Positions 1 to 7,819 of a stretch of 32,217 nt of DNA are shown piece by piece. The stretch lies in contig CASEMQ010000058.1 in assembly GCA_949289005.1 (NCBI GenBank), positions 1-32,217 of the forward strand. Reading direction: 5' to 3'. Each line of letters starts with the position of its first letter. Position 1 is the first letter of the stretch. The notes below the pieces were generated by a model, which was not told where the DNA came from, did no database searches, and saw nothing but the letters and a program-made list of their open reading frames with translations. Source of the stretch: an uncultured Lentisphaeraceae bacterium (GTDB lineage Bacteria; Verrucomicrobiota; Kiritimatiellia; RFP12; DVOR01). Made by a program: the position numbers and the translations under genes.

Positions 1-2
1 CA

Positions 3-2315
3 CTCCCCGGCGTGCGCGGGCTGGCGGGCGAGGCGGGGGCGCACGCGGACCCGGAGTTTTTCGTCGGCTTGCGCAAGCAGATGTTGGGGAATCTGGACGC
101 GGAGGCGCGCAAGCGCGGCCGGCGCGTCTTCCTCTGCGCGGAGGGCGCGGCGGCGCGGGAACTGCTCGCGCACGCGCTTCCGCCGGACACCAAGGTGCGC
201 CTGACGCCGGAGGCGCTCTCGCAGGGCTTCTCCATCGACAACCTGCGCCTCACCGTGGCCGCGCAGGGCGACCTCTACCCCACGGCGCGCGCGTGGCGAG
301 CCCCTGTGCGGCAGGCACCCATCGCGGGGGCGCGCCTGGAATACGCCCTCGACGTGGAGCCCGGCGAGCTGGTCGTCCACCTGGAGCACGGCATCGGCCG
401 CTTCCTGGGGCTGAACGAAATCGTGGTCGACGGCCGCCGCACCGAGGTCTTCACGCTGGAATACGCGGGCGGGGCGCGCCTCCACGTGCCCACCACGCAC
501 GCGCACCTGCTCTCGCGCTACATCGGGCCCGACGCACGCAAGGTGAAGCTGCACGCGCTCGACGGCAAACGCTGGCGCAGCGAACGCGAGGCCGCCGACC
601 GCGGCATCGAGGACCTGGCCGCCAGCCTGCTGGAGACCCAGGCGCGCCGGCGCGTCCTCCCCGGCTTCGCCTTCAAGGTGGACGACCCGTGGATCGCGGA
701 GTTCGAGGCGCTCTTCCCCTGGCAGGAAACCCCAGACCAGACGCGCGTCATCGCCGAGGTCAAGCGCGACATGGCCGCCCCCACCGCGATGGATCGCCTG
801 CTCTGTGGCGACGCGGGCTACGGCAAGACCGAGGTGGCCATGCGTGCGGCCTTCATCGCCGTGGTCAACCACAAACAGGTCGCCCTCCTCGCGCCCACCA
901 CCGTCCTCGCCGAGCAGCACTACGCCACCTTCTGCGACCGCATGGCCCACTTCCCCGTGCGCATCGAGGTGCTCTCGCGCTTCCGCTCCCCCGCCCAACG
1001 CGCCAAGACCCGCGCCGCCGCCGAGCGCGGCGAGGTGGACATCCTCATCGGCACGCACGCCCTGCTCACCGAAAACCTCCGCTTCAGGGACCTCGGCCTC
1101 TTGGTCATCGACGAGGAGCAACGCTTCGGCGTCGCCCACAAAGAGCGCCTCAAACGCCTGCGCGCCCTGGTGGACGTGCTGACGATGAGCGCCACGCCCA
1201 TCCCCCGCACGCTCTACCTCTCGCTCACCGGCGCGCGCGACCTCTCGCTCCTGCGCACGCCCCCCGGCAACCGCGTCGCCGTCGAGACCGTCCTCCAGCC
1301 GGACGCCGACGCCCCCGTCGCCGCCGCCATCCGCCGCGAACTCGCCCGCGGCGGCCAAGTCTTCTACCTCTACAACCGCGTGCGCACCATCGGCCGCGTC
1401 CACGCGCGCCTCCGCGCCCTCGTCCCCGAGGCCCGCATCCTCGTGGCGCACGGGCAAATGTCCGCCGAAACCCTCGCCGACACCATGCGTGCCTTCGCCC
1501 GCGGCGAGGCCGACCTCCTCCTGGCCACCACCATCATCGAAAGCGGCATCGACATCCCCCGCGCCAACACCATCCTCATCGACCGCGCCGACCGCTTCGG
1601 CCTGGCCGAACTCTACCAGCTCCGCGGCCGCGTCGGCCGTTCCTCCCAAAAAGGCTTCGCCTACCTCCTCCTCCCCCCCGAAGGCCTCCTCGACAGCGAC
1701 GCCCGCAAACGCCTCCAAGCCCTCAAGCGCCACAGCGGCCTCGGCGCCGGCTACGCCATCGCCCTGCGCGACCTGGAAATCCGCGGCGCCGGCAACCTCT
1801 TGGGCGCCGCCCAAAGCGGCCACATCGCCGCCATCGGCTTCGGCCTCTACTGCCAGCTCCTCCGCCGTACCGTCGCCCGCCTCAAGGGCGAGGCCGTCCC
1901 CGCACTCGTCGACGTGGAGCTGTCGCTCGACTTCATCGACCCCTCGCCCGGCGCGAACGGCCCCTCCTCCGCCGCCCTGCCCTACGGCTACATCGAGGAT
2001 GACGCCCAGCGCATGAACGTCTACCGCCGCCTCGCCGAGGCCGTCTCCCCCCACGAGATCGCCGCCCTGCGCGGCGAATTGGCCGACCGCTACGGCCCCC
2101 TGCCCCCCGCCGCCGCCCGCGCCCTCCGCCTGGCGGCCCTGCGCATCCTCGCCGCCAACCATGCCCTCGCCAAGGTCGAGGCCGCCAGCGGCCTCCTCAC
2201 CCTCTACGCCCGCCTCAACCACGCCCCCCTGCGCGGCTTCGTCCGCCTCCCCATCCCCGACGGCTCCACCGACCGCCGCCTCGACTGGGTCGAAGCCCAA
2301 ATCCAACGCGCCTGA
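3..2315 (+). CDS. mfd: Transcription-repair coupling factor Mfd, 3' part (5' end outside window)
   Basis: The reading frame is open to the left edge, so 770 C-terminal residues of a protein usually near 1150 aa are present. Mfd is a cytoplasmic ATP-dependent DNA translocase that displaces stalled RNA polymerase and recruits UvrA in transcription-coupled repair. The order of domains is intact. The RNAP-interacting CarD-like domain (GELVVHLEHGIGRF) lies near 366. The helicase core follows with Walker A GDAGYGKTE near 808-834, the DEEQ box at 1110-1121, SATPIPRT near 1190 and the translocation-motif/motif VI segment (ELYQLRGRVGRS) near 1610-1645. The C-terminal regulatory domain (LPYGYIEDDAQRMN) starts near 1977. 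The UvrB-like N-terminal modules are outside the window. The stop lies 7 bp from the convergent MBL gene, with no obvious terminator between them. Late codons are almost all C-ending. Confidence 0.97.
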   Translation, partial: LPGVRGLAGEAGAHADPEFFVGLRKQMLGNLDAEARKRGRRVFLCAEGAAARELLAHALPPDTKVRLTPEALSQGFSIDNLRLTVAAQGDLYPTARAWRAPVRQAPIAGARLEYALDVEPGELVVHLEHGIGRFLGLNEIVVDGRRTEVFTLEYAGGARLHVPTTHAHLLSRYIGPDARKVKLHALDGKRWRSEREAADRGIEDLAASLLETQARRRVLPGFAFKVDDPWIAEFEALFPWQETPDQTRVIAEVKRDMAAPTAMDRLLCGDAGYGKTEVAMRAAFIAVVNHKQVALLAPTTVLAEQHYATFCDRMAHFPVRIEVLSRFRSPAQRAKTRAAAERGEVDILIGTHALLTENLRFRDLGLLVIDEEQRFGVAHKERLKRLRALVDVLTMSATPIPRTLYLSLTGARDLSLLRTPPGNRVAVETVLQPDADAPVAAAIRRELARGGQVFYLYNRVRTIGRVHARLRALVPEARILVAHGQMSAETLADTMRAFARGEADLLLATTIIESGIDIPRANTILIDRADRFGLAELYQLRGRVGRSSQKGFAYLLLPPEGLLDSDARKRLQALKRHSGLGAGYAIALRDLEIRGAGNLLGAAQSGHIAAIGFGLYCQLLRRTVARLKGEAVPALVDVELSLDFIDPSPGANGPSSAALPYGYIEDDAQRMNVYRRLAEAVSPHEIAALRGELADRYGPLPPAAARALRLAALRILAANHALAKVEAASGLLTLYARLNHAPLRGFVRLPIPDGSTDRRLDWVEAQIQRA

Positions 2316-2322
2316 CCCCCGC

Positions 2323-3210
2323 TCAGGCGAGGGTGAGGGCGAGGCCGTCGTGGGCGGGGGTGACGGTGGGGGGGAGGTGGGGAAGGAGCTGGGCGTGGGT
2401 GTAGTCGTGGGAAAGGTGGGTGAGGAGGGTGCGGCGGGCGGCGATGCGCGCGGCGTAGGCGAGGGCGCGGCCGAGCGCGAGGTGCGTGGGATGGGGACGC
2501 GGCCGGAGCATGTTGAGGATGAGGAGATCGAGCCCGCGCATTTGGGCGAGGGTGGCCTCGGGGATGACGTGGACGTCGGGCAGGTAGGCAAGGGCGCGGC
2601 CCGCGAAGTCGATGCGCAGGCCGAGGGTCTCGATGTCGCCGTGGACGACGGGTAGGGGCGTGAGGCGCGCGCCGAGCGCCTCGAAGGGCACGGTGGCGGG
2701 GATGAAGTCGATGAGCGGGCGGTAGAGCCCCTGGGCGTTGCGCTTTTGGGAGATGTAGGGGAAGACGCGGTGGAGGGCCGCGAGGGTGGCGGGGCCGGCG
2801 TAACAGGGAATGACGGCGTTGCCTTGCAAGGTGTTGAAGCGGCGGAGATCGTCGAAGCCGAAGATGTGGTCGGCGTGGGCGTGGGTGATGAAGACGGCAT
2901 CCACGCGCGGCACGCGGTGGCGAAGGCATTGCCCGCGGAAGTCCGGCCCCGTGTCGACGATCAGCACACGCCCGCCCAGGCGCACCATCAGGGAGGAACG
3001 GAGGCGGCGGTCGCGCGGGTCGGCGCTTTGGCAGACGGCGCAGGGGCACCCGATCAGCGGCACGCCGGTGGAAGTGCCCGTGCCCAGGAAGCGGACGGCG
3101 AAGGCGGCGTCCTGCTTGACATTTGGCGGGGGCGGCGGGGGCACGAAGCCGGGCGCCATCGAGGGATGGGGCCCGCGGTGAATGGGGTGCGGCACGTGGG
3201 GGGCGGTCAT
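2323..3210 (-). CDS. MBL-fold metallo-hydrolase, PhnP-like
   Basis: This is a 295-aa metallo-beta-lactamase-fold hydrolase. The core opens with GTGTSTGVPLIGC near residues 43-55 and a Cys cluster CPCAVC (55-60), as in PhnP-type enzymes. Metal ligands are visible as THAHADH (109-115), His190 in VVHGD, Asp212, and the C-terminal LTHLSHDYTH (263-272). PhnP itself is a phosphoribosyl cyclic phosphate phosphodiesterase, but no phn genes are nearby, so the substrate is unknown. The first ~33 residues are proline-rich and unlike the family. No Shine-Dalgarno is visible before 3210 or the alternative ATG at 3159, so the start is uncertain. It is the last gene of a five-gene minus-strand operon, 15 nt after the oxidoreductase stop, which suggests translational coupling. 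Confidence 0.85.
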   Translation of the reverse strand: MTAPHVPHPIHRGPHPSMAPGFVPPPPPPNVKQDAAFAVRFLGTGTSTGVPLIGCPCAVCQSADPRDRRLRSSLMVRLGGRVLIVDTGPDFRGQCLRHRVPRVDAVFITHAHADHIFGFDDLRRFNTLQGNAVIPCYAGPATLAALHRVFPYISQKRNAQGLYRPLIDFIPATVPFEALGARLTPLPVVHGDIETLGLRIDFAGRALAYLPDVHVIPEATLAQMRGLDLLILNMLRPRPHPTHLALGRALAYAARIAARRTLLTHLSHDYTHAQLLPHLPPTVTPAHDGLALTLA

Positions 3211-3225
3211 GGTTTCGGCGCGGGC

Positions 3226-4371
3226 TCAGGGGCAAGCGTCTGCCAACGCTTCGCACACGCGCTTTTCCCAGTCGGCGAAACCGGCGCGCGTGCCGACCCA
3301 ACGCAGGCCGACGGGAAGGTCGCCCCGCCAGAGGACGGATTTCCAGACACGCGGGTCGGAACCGTCGTCCACGCGACGCTCTTCCAAATCGGGCGAGCGG
3401 AGGTCGCCAAGCGTGTGAAGCTCCACGTCGCCCACTTTCATGAGTTGGGGGAGGATCGGCTCATGCCACACGTAAGTCCCCTTCCCCGCATACGCGGCGA
3501 GCAGGCTTTCGCCAAGCAACCTGCCCATGAGTTGCGCGCGGCGGACGGAGCGGCAAGGCGTGTAGGGCCGGGCATGGGCGCTTCTTCCGGCCAGGGCGAT
3601 GTCCCCGATGGCATAAACATTCGGGAAGGGCATGACGTTCAGGTCGCCACACACACCCAGATAATCCCGGTGCCCGGGAATGCCGTTGGGGCGCGCGCCC
3701 GCCGAGCACAGAAGCACGTCGCCGCCGACCTCCCGCCCATCGGCAAGGCGGACGCCCGTCGCGAGGATTTCCTTAACGCCTGTGCCGACATGGAGCGCGA
3801 TACCCTTTTCCTCGATTGCGCGGCGGAGCGTGGCCTCGCCACCGCCCAACGAGCCGGAAGCCAAACCCGGCGCGGCCTCGACGACGGCCACGCGCAGCCC
3901 GGCCTCATGGGCGCGGAGCGCGGCTTCCAATCCCAAGACGCCTCCACCGATGATGGCGATGGTTTTGCCGGGGGTGCAGGCTTCGCGGAGTTTGAGCGCG
4001 TCCGCCAGCGTCCAAAGGGTGTGGAGACGGTCGGTGCGCCCTTCGAAGGGCGGCACGAAAGCGTGCGAGCCGGTGGCGAGGATGAGGCCGTCGAAGGCAC
4101 GGCCGTTGACCGTGCGGGCGGCGAGGTCGATCGCGGCGGCGGGCTCGTGGAGCAGGGCAATGCCCGCCTCGTCGTAGGCCTTTTGGGGTTTGATGGCGAT
4201 GGCATCGGGCTCGGCCTGGCCGAAGGCCACGGCGATGAGGCGGGGGCGGAAGTAGGGCAGGCCGGGCTCGTTGGAGAAGAGCGTGACCTTGGCGCCGCCC
4301 TTGGCGAGCGCGAAGGCGGCCTCGACGCCGGCATGCCCGGCGCCGACGATGGCGATGTGGGGGGTGGCCAT
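3226..4371 (-). CDS. FAD/NAD(P)-dependent oxidoreductase, rubredoxin/ferredoxin-reductase type
   Basis: This 381-aa flavoprotein of the pyridine nucleotide-disulfide oxidoreductase superfamily has two Rossmann motifs. The FAD-binding GAGHAGVEAA is at 10-19 and the NAD(P)-binding IIGGGVLGLEAA at 140-151. ATGS (99-102) and the second FAD contact YAIGD (253-257) are in place. There is no redox-active CxxC pair, which fits rubredoxin/ferredoxin reductases and NirB-like N-domains rather than thioredoxin reductase or lipoamide dehydrogenase. It probably passes electrons from NAD(P)H to a small iron-sulfur partner, but none is encoded here, so the acceptor is unknown. The ATG at 4371 has AAGGAG 8 nt upstream that overlaps the stop of the preceding cyclo-ligase gene. 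This shows tight coupling inside the operon. Confidence 0.85.
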   Translation of the reverse strand: MATPHIAIVGAGHAGVEAAFALAKGGAKVTLFSNEPGLPYFRPRLIAVAFGQAEPDAIAIKPQKAYDEAGIALLHEPAAAIDLAARTVNGRAFDGLILATGSHAFVPPFEGRTDRLHTLWTLADALKLREACTPGKTIAIIGGGVLGLEAALRAHEAGLRVAVVEAAPGLASGSLGGGEATLRRAIEEKGIALHVGTGVKEILATGVRLADGREVGGDVLLCSAGARPNGIPGHRDYLGVCGDLNVMPFPNVYAIGDIALAGRSAHARPYTPCRSVRRAQLMGRLLGESLLAAYAGKGTYVWHEPILPQLMKVGDVELHTLGDLRSPDLEERRVDDGSDPRVWKSVLWRGDLPVGLRWVGTRAGFADWEKRVCEALADACP

Positions 4372-4383
4372 TGTCCGCGCTCC

Positions 4384-5064
4384 TTACGAATCGGTGCAAC
4401 AATGGATGTGAATCCCCTCGTCTTCCATGTCGCACAACGCCTCATCGGCCTGGCCGAAGGCATCCTCGGTGATGAGCTGGCAGACGGGGTAGTCGTGTGC
4501 GGTCTGGGGCACGGATGGGACGACCTGCGCGTTGAAGCAAAGCCCGATGGCTATCGACATGGGGCTGTTTTCCTCCAGCCGCGCCAGAATGCGGTCGTAG
4601 ACGCCGCCACCATGACCCAACCGCGCGAACTCGAAGGTGTCCGGGATAAGCGCGAAGGCCAGCCCGGGGGCAAGCGCGAGCGCAATGTCGGCATCGTCGA
4701 CCGGGATGATTTCGGCGGGCTGGGGGATGCCGTGGGGGCCTGGGACGAGGTCGCCCGTCAGTTCGCCCCAGACGTAGACTTTTGCCTCCGCGTCCCAACA
4801 GAGGACGCAGAGCCGGAAGCCCGCGGCCCGGAGCCTGGCGTTCAGGAGGGCGGTCGGGAACTCCGAGCCCACGCTGACGTAGGTGGCAATGTAACCCTCC
4901 TCGCAGTCGGCCAGCCTTTGGAGGTAATCGACGACAACCTCCAGGTGCGCGGCGAAACGTTCGGGGTCAAGCGCCGCGGCGGCCTTGTCGCGAACGGGCT
5001 TCATCCTTTCGCGGAGGGCTGCCTTTTCGGTGGCCAAACGTTCGTCCTTTTTTGGTTTGCTCAT
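4384..5064 (-). CDS. 5-formyltetrahydrofolate cyclo-ligase
   Basis: This 226-aa enzyme of the 5-FTHF cyclo-ligase (methenyltetrahydrofolate synthetase) family converts 5-formyl-THF to 5,10-methenyl-THF with ATP in one-carbon metabolism. A basic N-terminal helix (KAALRERMKPVRDKA), the SEFPTALLNARLRAAGF substrate region and the signature GHGGGVYDR (150-158) match the family. The start is set at 5064 rather than an upstream in-frame ATG at 5097. The 5064 ATG forms an ATGA overlap with the proA stop, has AAGGAG upstream, and places the conserved region normally. The C-terminus ends in a short Cys-Cys-containing tail that is not typical of the family. Confidence 0.9.
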   Translation of the reverse strand: MSKPKKDERLATEKAALRERMKPVRDKAAAALDPERFAAHLEVVVDYLQRLADCEEGYIATYVSVGSEFPTALLNARLRAAGFRLCVLCWDAEAKVYVWGELTGDLVPGPHGIPQPAEIIPVDDADIALALAPGLAFALIPDTFEFARLGHGGGVYDRILARLEENSPMSIAIGLCFNAQVVPSVPQTAHDYPVCQLITEDAFGQADEALCDMEDEGIHIHCCTDS

Positions 5065-6245
5065 GGGCGGATGGCTCCTTGACTGTCGATAAGCCACTTG
5101 TAGGTGGTGAGCGCATCGAGGCCCATCGGGCCGCGGGCGTGGAGTTTCTGCGTGGAGATGCCGATTTCCGCACCGAGGCCGAACTCGCCGCCATCAGTGA
5201 AGGCGGTGGGCGTGTTCACGTAGACGCACGCGGCGTCGACCTCGCGGCGGAAACGCTCGGCGGCCTCGGGCGAGCGGGTGACGATGGCCTCGCTGTGGCC
5301 GGAGCCATAGCGGGCGATGTGCGCGAGCGCCGCGTCCAGGCCATCGACCAGGCGCACCGAAAGGTTCATCGAGAGCCACTCGTGCCCCCAGTCCTCCGGC
5401 GCCTCGTGGATGCCCACGCCCTTGGCGCGGCACGGCGCCAACAGATCGTCCAACCGGTCGGCCAAAGCGCGGTGGACCAACAGGCAATCGAGCGCGTTGC
5501 AGACGGAGACGCGGCGGGTCTTCGCGTTGTCGATCACCCGCGCGGCCAAGGCGATGTCGGCATCGTCGTGGACGTAGACGTGGCAGACGCCGGCGCCGGT
5601 CTCGATGACGGGCACGCGCGCCTTCTCGCGGACGGCGTGGATGAGCCGCGCCGAGCCGCGCGGGATCAGCACGTCCACCAGCCCCTCCGCGGCCATGAGC
5701 GCGTCCGCGGCCTCATGCGTCGGCGGCAGGAGCGTGACGGCCGCCTCGGGCGCCCCGGCCTCGCGCAAGACGCGCGCCAGCAAGTCGCCCAGCGCGGCGT
5801 TGGTGCGCGCGGCCTCCTTGCCGCCCTTGAGCACGGCGACGTTGCCGGTGCGCAGACAGAGGCACGCCACGTCCACCGTCACGTTCGGGCGCGCCTCGTA
5901 GATGCAGGCGACCACGCCGAGGGGCACGCGCACGCGGCGCAGGTGGATGCCGCTGGGCATCGACCGCTCCTCAAGCACCCGCCACAGATTGTCGGGCAAG
6001 GCGGCCACGGCCTCGGCGCCGGCGGCCATCGCCTCCACGCGCGCGGGCGTCAGCGACAGCCGGTCGCGAAACGCGTTGTCCGCCGGCAACGCCTCCACAT
6101 CGGCGGCATTGGCCGCCAAGATGGCGGGCGCCTCCGCGCGCAAGGCGGCGGCGACGGCGCGGAGCAGGCCGCGCCGCGCGGCGTCGTCCAGCAACCCCAC
6201 GGCGCGCGCGGCGGCCTTGGCGGCCTTGAGCGGCTCAGTCGTCAT
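5061..6245 (-). CDS. proA: Gamma-glutamyl phosphate reductase (proline biosynthesis)
   Basis: This 394-aa NADPH-dependent enzyme reduces gamma-glutamyl phosphate to glutamate-5-semialdehyde, the second step from glutamate to proline, in the cytoplasm. Family hallmarks are VACIYEARPNVTVD (112-125), the cofactor loop VLKGGKEAARTN (138-149), the catalytic Cys249 in VSVCNALDCLLVH, and the C-terminal ARGPMGLDALTTYKW. Length is slightly below the usual ~415. The ATG at 6245 has GGCGAGGTG upstream and overlaps the end of the carboxynorspermidine synthase gene by 11 nt. The 3' end overlaps the cyclo-ligase start by 4 nt (ATGA). The partner kinase proB is not in the window. Confidence 0.96.
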   Translation of the reverse strand: MTTEPLKAAKAAARAVGLLDDAARRGLLRAVAAALRAEAPAILAANAADVEALPADNAFRDRLSLTPARVEAMAAGAEAVAALPDNLWRVLEERSMPSGIHLRRVRVPLGVVACIYEARPNVTVDVACLCLRTGNVAVLKGGKEAARTNAALGDLLARVLREAGAPEAAVTLLPPTHEAADALMAAEGLVDVLIPRGSARLIHAVREKARVPVIETGAGVCHVYVHDDADIALAARVIDNAKTRRVSVCNALDCLLVHRALADRLDDLLAPCRAKGVGIHEAPEDWGHEWLSMNLSVRLVDGLDAALAHIARYGSGHSEAIVTRSPEAAERFRREVDAACVYVNTPTAFTDGGEFGLGAEIGISTQKLHARGPMGLDALTTYKWLIDSQGAIRP

Positions 6246-7437
6246 GGCGGAACACCTCGCCTTCGATGACCTTCCAAGGCAGGCCGTACTTGGGCAGATC
6301 CGCCATGAAGGGATCCGGGTCGAACTGCTCCATGTTGAAGACGCCCTTGCCGCGCCACTTGCCCGTGAGCATCATCTTCGCGCCGATCATGGCGGGCACA
6401 CCGGTGGTGTAACTGATGGCCTGCGATTTCACCTCGCGGTAACACGCCTGGTGATCGCAGATGTTGTAGACATAGACCGTCTTGGGCTCGCCGTCGAAGC
6501 CCAGCCCGCGCACCTGGCAGCCGATGCACGTCTTGCCCTTGGTCACCGGGCCCAGGGTGGCCGGGTCGGGCAGCAACGCCTTGAGGAATTGGATGGGCAC
6601 GATCTCGCGCCCCTGGTACATCACCGGGTCGATACGCGTCATGCCCACGTTCTTCAGCACCTCCAGATGCTTCAGGTAATTGTCCGAGAAACTCATCCAG
6701 AACCGCGCCCGCTCCAGCCCCGGGATATGCTTGGCCAGCGACTCCAGCTCCTCGTGGTACATCAGGTACGTGTTCAATGTCCCCAACCCCTCGGGCATCG
6801 CGAAGGGCTCCCGCACCGCCAGCGGCTCCGTCTCCACAAAGCCCTTCCCCTTCACCCAATAGCGCCCCTTGGCCGACACCTCGCGGATGTTGATCTCCGG
6901 GTTGAAGTTCGTGGCGAAAGGATGGCCGTTGCTCCCCGCGTTGCAGTCGATGATGTCGATCTCGCGCACCTCCGGGATGTAATGCTTGCGGATATACGTG
7001 CAGAAGACCGAGCTCACCCCCGGGTCGAAGCCCGATCCCAAAAGCGCCATCCGCCCCGCCTCGCGGAAACGTTCATCGTAGGCCCACTGCCACTTGTACT
7101 CAAACTTCGCCACGTCCGGCGGCTCGTAGTTCGCCGTGTCCAGATAATCGCACCCCGCCTCCAGGCACGCGTCCATGATATGCAAGTCCTGATAAGGCAA
7201 CGCGATGTTCATCACCAAGTCCGGCTTGAACCCGCGGATCAGCGCCACCAGCGCCGGCACGTCGTCCGCGTCCACCTGCGCCGTCCCCACCGGCCGCGGC
7301 AACTCCGCCGCCAACGCATCCACCCGCGCCTTCGTCCGCGACGCCAACAGGATGTCCGTGAACACCTCCGGCACCTGCGCCAACTTATGCGCCACCACAC
7401 TGCCAACGCCTCCGGCACCGATCATCAAAACACGCAT
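6235..7437 (-). CDS. Carboxynorspermidine synthase (saccharopine dehydrogenase family)
   Basis: This 400-aa protein carries the N-terminal Rossmann motif MIGAGGVGS (residues 5-13) and the saccharopine-dehydrogenase-family fold. The body matches carboxynorspermidine/carboxyspermidine dehydrogenases: ALPYQDLHIMDACLEAG, DTANYEPPD, GSGFDPGVSSVF, DCNAGSNGHPFATNFNPEIN. These enzymes reductively condense aspartate semialdehyde with a diamine using NADPH, giving the precursor of norspermidine or spermidine. Two adjacent ATGs (7440, 7437) follow AAAGGAG; the second gives 6-nt spacing and starts right at the Rossmann strand, so 7437 is preferred. It heads the five-gene operon and has an extended -10 (TGC TATAAT) about 38 nt upstream. 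The decarboxylase partner (nspC-like) is not in the window. Confidence 0.88.
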   Translation of the reverse strand: MRVLMIGAGGVGSVVAHKLAQVPEVFTDILLASRTKARVDALAAELPRPVGTAQVDADDVPALVALIRGFKPDLVMNIALPYQDLHIMDACLEAGCDYLDTANYEPPDVAKFEYKWQWAYDERFREAGRMALLGSGFDPGVSSVFCTYIRKHYIPEVREIDIIDCNAGSNGHPFATNFNPEINIREVSAKGRYWVKGKGFVETEPLAVREPFAMPEGLGTLNTYLMYHEELESLAKHIPGLERARFWMSFSDNYLKHLEVLKNVGMTRIDPVMYQGREIVPIQFLKALLPDPATLGPVTKGKTCIGCQVRGLGFDGEPKTVYVYNICDHQACYREVKSQAISYTTGVPAMIGAKMMLTGKWRGKGVFNMEQFDPDPFMADLPKYGLPWKVIEGEVFRHDD

Positions 7438-7474
7438 CATCCACTCCTTTCGGATAGAAACAGGGTTCGCGCCC

Positions 7475-7483
7475 ATTATAGCA
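7475..7483 (-). promoter_or_regulatory. Extended -10 promoter for the carboxynorspermidine synthase-proA operon
   Basis: Read on the minus strand the sequence is TGC TATAAT followed by GGGCGCG. This is a perfect -10 hexamer with the TGn extension. No convincing -35 is seen at 16-18 nt. Transcription would start near 7468, leaving about 30 nt of leader containing the AAAGGAG ribosome-binding site. Confidence 0.7.
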
Positions 7484-7486
7484 AAT

Positions 7487-7534
7487 GAGTGAGCAGAGAA
7501 CAGTGAACAGCGAACAGGGCGCCCCTGCGGGGCG
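7487..7534. repeat. Dispersed modular intergenic repeat, copy 1 (modules B and C)
   Basis: This contains a run of degenerate 7-8 nt units (AACAGTG/AACAGCG; 7487-7518) followed by a perfect hairpin CGCCCC-TGC-GGGGCG (7520-7534). The same modules recur near 20318 and 22826. The copy lies in the 382-bp divergent gap between the polyamine/proline operon and the LRR gene. The rest of that gap up to the promoter at 7741 shows a small inverted repeat (CCCGT/ACGGG near 7565-7580) but no coding signal. Confidence 0.6.
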
Positions 7535-7740
7535 ACGGTGGGGCCACATGCGTTCGGTTACGTCCCGTATGGCAAACGGGTGAACGGAAACGAGGACGGA
7601 ACGCCCGGGGGCGCCGTCCGCCCACATTCCCCGCTTTGCCTCGACCGTTGCCCGGCCACCTTTCTTCCGCTTTCGTTTCTTCCTCCCGCCTGCGCAAGTT
7701 ATCGTGGACGATGCACGGCGGATACTGAAGCAAAAAAGAC

Positions 7741-7769
7741 TTGCGACAAATGGGAGGGGGTGGTACAAT
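7741..7769 (+). promoter_or_regulatory. Sigma70-type promoter of the LRR surface-protein gene
   Basis: TTGCGA (7741-7746) and TACAAT (7764-7769) are separated by 17 nt, with TGG immediately before the -10, so it is also an extended -10. Transcription would begin near 7776. That is 44 nt before the proposed ACG start and 31 nt before the strong AGGAGG at 7807-7812. It supports a start well downstream of the left end of the open frame. Confidence 0.7.
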
Positions 7770-7819
7770 TGGGTCGTTCCGGTCGTTTGTCGATTCACGG
7801 TTGCACAGGAGGACGGAGA

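Noticed and set aside
293..2002. 569-codon frame inside mfd
   Set aside because: Arg/Pro/His-rich out-of-frame reading of a well-conserved gene.
2746..5082. 778-codon + frame opposite the minus-strand operon
   Set aside because: It lies across three recognised genes with overlapping starts and family motifs; its product is low-complexity.
7487..7518. AACAGTG run as a CRISPR or phase-variable tract
   Set aside because: Units are too short and imperfect for CRISPR, and the run lies outside any coding frame or -10/-35 spacer.
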